A DNA stretch of 38,041 nucleotides from Sedimenticola hydrogenitrophicus. Its GTDB lineage: Bacteria; Pseudomonadota; Gammaproteobacteria; Chromatiales; Chromatiaceae. A model generated the notes under the pieces. It searched no databases. It was not told where the DNA came from and saw only the letters and a list, made by a program, of their open reading frames with translations. The stretch lies in contig NZ_JAQGEI010000045.1 in NCBI RefSeq assembly GCF_029017505.1, positions 1-38,041 on the forward strand. The letters run 5' to 3'. Each line of letters begins with the position of its first letter. Within the stretch, counting starts at the first letter, position 1. Positions 36,907 through 38,041 of this stretch are shown piece by piece. The position numbers were made by a program, and so were the translations under genes.

Positions 36907-36954
36907 TTGCAATCTGTATCCTATCGGGCTAAAGTAAGAACGCGATCTTACTTT
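36907..36954 (+). promoter_or_regulatory. vapBC promoter and operator
   Basis: TTGCAA (36907-36912), 17 bp, TAAAGT (36930-36935) forms a sigma70-like promoter. AAAGTAAGA (36931-36939) and TCTTACTTT (36946-36954) are a perfect 9-bp inverted repeat with a 6-bp spacer. It overlaps the -10 box and the start point. This is where a VapB or VapBC complex would bind for autorepression. Confidence 0.75.
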
Positions 36955-36976
36955 GTTGTTGCGAGGTACAATCATC

Positions 36977-37237
36977 ATGTCCACCACACGCCTTTCCAGC
37001 AAGGGGCAGGTGATCATTCCCAAAACGGTGCGCGAGTCGCATCACTGGCGCTCGGGCCAGACCCTTGAGGTGATCGATACCCCTGACGGTGTGCTGTTGC
37101 GGAGCAAAGCTCCCTTTGCACCGACCTCCCTCGATGAAGTGGCTGGGTCGCTTCCCTACACAGGGCCGGCGATAAGTCTTGACGAGATGGAAGACGCGAT
37201 TGCCGCCGGGGTGCGTGACCACCATGATCGCGGTTGA
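36977..37237 (+). CDS. vapB: VapB-type antitoxin (AbrB/SpoVT fold)
   Basis: An 86-residue antitoxin. The N-terminal swapped-hairpin DNA-binding domain reads TRLSSKGQVIIPKTVRE; the acidic C-terminal tail (LDEVAGSLPYTGPAISLDEMEDAI) should wrap the toxin. The frame opens at 36953, inside the operator, so I start at ATG 36977 with GAGG 10 bases upstream. It overlaps vapC by 14 bases. Expected to repress its own promoter at the 36931-36954 inverted repeat. Confidence 0.9.
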   Translation: MSTTRLSSKGQVIIPKTVRESHHWRSGQTLEVIDTPDGVLLRSKAPFAPTSLDEVAGSLPYTGPAISLDEMEDAIAAGVRDHHDRG

Positions 37238-37616
37238 TACCAACATCGTGGTGCGCCTGTTGAGCCGTGATGACGAGTCGCAATTCCAACGCGCCTACCA
37301 TCTCTTCAATGACCATAAGATTTTTATCTCCACCACCGTGGCGCTGGAGTGCGAGTGGGTGCTGCGCTATGCCTACAAGTTTTCACCGCGGGAAATAGTT
37401 GCCGTGTTGCGGCGGCTGTTCGGCCTTGAAAACGTGGTGCTGGAAGAGGGCGAGCGGGTCGCCATGGCCCTGGAGTGGCATGAACAAGGACTCGATTTTG
37501 CCGATGCCCTGCACCTTGCTGCGAGTCCTGAGGGTACACCCTTCTACACCTTTGACCGGAAATTGATTAAAGGCGCACGCGGCGTGTCGCGCCAGGACGT
37601 TAGAGAACCCGATTAG
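37224..37616 (+). CDS. vapC: VapC-type PIN-domain ribonuclease toxin
   Basis: A 130-residue PIN domain with all four acidic catalytic residues: D5 (AVDTN), E42 (VALECEWVL), D94 (FADALH) and D111 (TFDRKL). It is a magnesium-dependent endoribonuclease; VapC proteins usually cleave a specific tRNA or rRNA site. The start at 37224 overlaps the antitoxin stop, giving coupled translation. The catalytic set is complete, so the toxin should be functional. Confidence 0.92.
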   Translation: MIAVDTNIVVRLLSRDDESQFQRAYHLFNDHKIFISTTVALECEWVLRYAYKFSPREIVAVLRRLFGLENVVLEEGERVAMALEWHEQGLDFADALHLAASPEGTPFYTFDRKLIKGARGVSRQDVREPD

Positions 37617-37724
37617 GTCCTGCACATAGATGTCACGGAGAGATTTGCCGGCGCCCTGCTTCACTGGTGCCGGTGGTTTCTGCTCCTGGAACTCCGCCCG
37701 GAACCGGTCCTACTGCTTAGTTTC

Positions 37725-37799
37725 GTAGGGTGGATAAGCCGGTAGGCGCATGCCATCCTCAGGTCCGTAAACGGTACATCCATGTACCACTCCTCGCCA
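37725..37799. repeat. Family A repeat, right arm missing
   Basis: GTAGGGTGGATAAGCCGGTAGGCGCATGCC runs straight into CATCCTCAGGTCCGTAAACGG and GGTACATCCATGTACC, then ends at CTCCTCGCC. The closing GCTTATCCACCCTAC arm is absent. It lies between the vapC and mazF-like 3' ends; nothing else is visible between 37617 and 37845. Confidence 0.7.
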
Positions 37800-37845
37800 T
37801 TGCCGCTGACTCCATGAATTCGTCATTTCATCGGCAGTGCCTGAT

Positions 37846-38041
37846 TCAGGCCAGCATTTCCATCAAGACCGGATGCCAGCTTTCCAGCGCGATACTGCCC
37901 ATTTTTTCACCCAGGCGCTGCCGGTCCACCGAGTGGATCTGGTCGAGCAGGATGCGGGCCCGTCTGCCCCGGAATCGAATCTCGGGGCGACAGCCCAACG
38001 GCTGTCCCTTGCTGGTGAGTGGTGCGATAACTATCCGGGGT
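37846..38041 (-). CDS. MazF/PemK-family toxin, 3' part (runs off window)
   Basis: Minus-strand frame with stop at 37846-37848 and open to the window edge, 64 residues visible. It reads IVIAPLTSKGQPLGCRPE, then RARILLDQIHSVDRQRLGEK and LESWHPVLMEMLA. These match the C-terminal half of MazF/PemK mRNA interferases (APLTSK, LLDQIRTVDRRRL, VxxxL). The N-terminal half and any MazE antitoxin, which would lie upstream, are outside the window. Confidence 0.82.
   Translation of the reverse strand, partial: PRIVIAPLTSKGQPLGCRPEIRFRGRRARILLDQIHSVDRQRLGEKMGSIALESWHPVLMEMLA

Overview
The window is GC-rich chromosomal DNA of a gammaproteobacterium. The order argH / algZ-algR / hemC-hemD-hemX-hemY is the arrangement known from Pseudomonas and from many Chromatiales-like sulfur oxidisers. 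UbiD, prlC, aroE, tsaC, purE, hemB of the metal-switched Pseudomonas type, gamma carbonic anhydrase and MlaC fit the same placement. The genus cannot be fixed from sequence alone, and no tRNA, rRNA or CRISPR array was seen.

Layout. 0.1-1.7 kb (minus): an ECHDC3-like crotonase, a HIT protein and a MazG-like pyrophosphohydrolase form a tight operon behind a perfect palindrome. 1.7-2.3 kb: repeats only. 2.3-11.5 kb: argH (minus) diverges from algZ-algR, a PAS-GGDEF cyclase converges on algR, and the haem genes hemC, hemD, hemX and hemY follow. 11.9-16.3 kb: a 2Fe-2S flavin reductase, an SDR epimerase, an orphan ParA ATPase and ubiD. 16.5-21.1 kb (minus): two operons, prlC plus an SH3 membrane protein, and lemA plus a GIDE-domain membrane protein with an EF-hand. 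21.4-28.7 kb: an unknown protein, gamma carbonic anhydrase, aroE, hemB, a thioredoxin-like protein, mlaC behind a structured leader, purE-tsaC and a VOC protein. 28.9-36.4 kb: a putative 2OG-Fe(II) oxygenase, then a nucleic-acid group with a SWIM-SNF2 helicase, a RecQ-family helicase and an exported ATP-dependent DNA ligase. 36.9-38 kb: a VapBC toxin-antitoxin pair with a readable promoter-operator, and the 3' end of a MazF/PemK toxin gene running off the window.

The most unusual content is between the genes. Almost every gap over 150 bp is filled with non-coding inverted-repeat elements, several with matching target-site duplications. One family has GAATGGCACTTACTTAAG-type ends and 11-bp duplications (8.6, 11.5 and 22.0 kb). 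A 210-bp element at 33.3 kb has 25-bp perfect ends and a 9-bp duplication. A 207-bp element at 29.5 kb has GTAA ends and an 8-bp duplication, like a non-autonomous IS66 relative. A 193-bp element at 36.6 kb has a 4-bp duplication but the same core as the 11-bp family. At least two are nested inside or next to other repeats, so relative insertion order can be read. No transposase gene is present, so they would have to be moved in trans from elsewhere in the genome.
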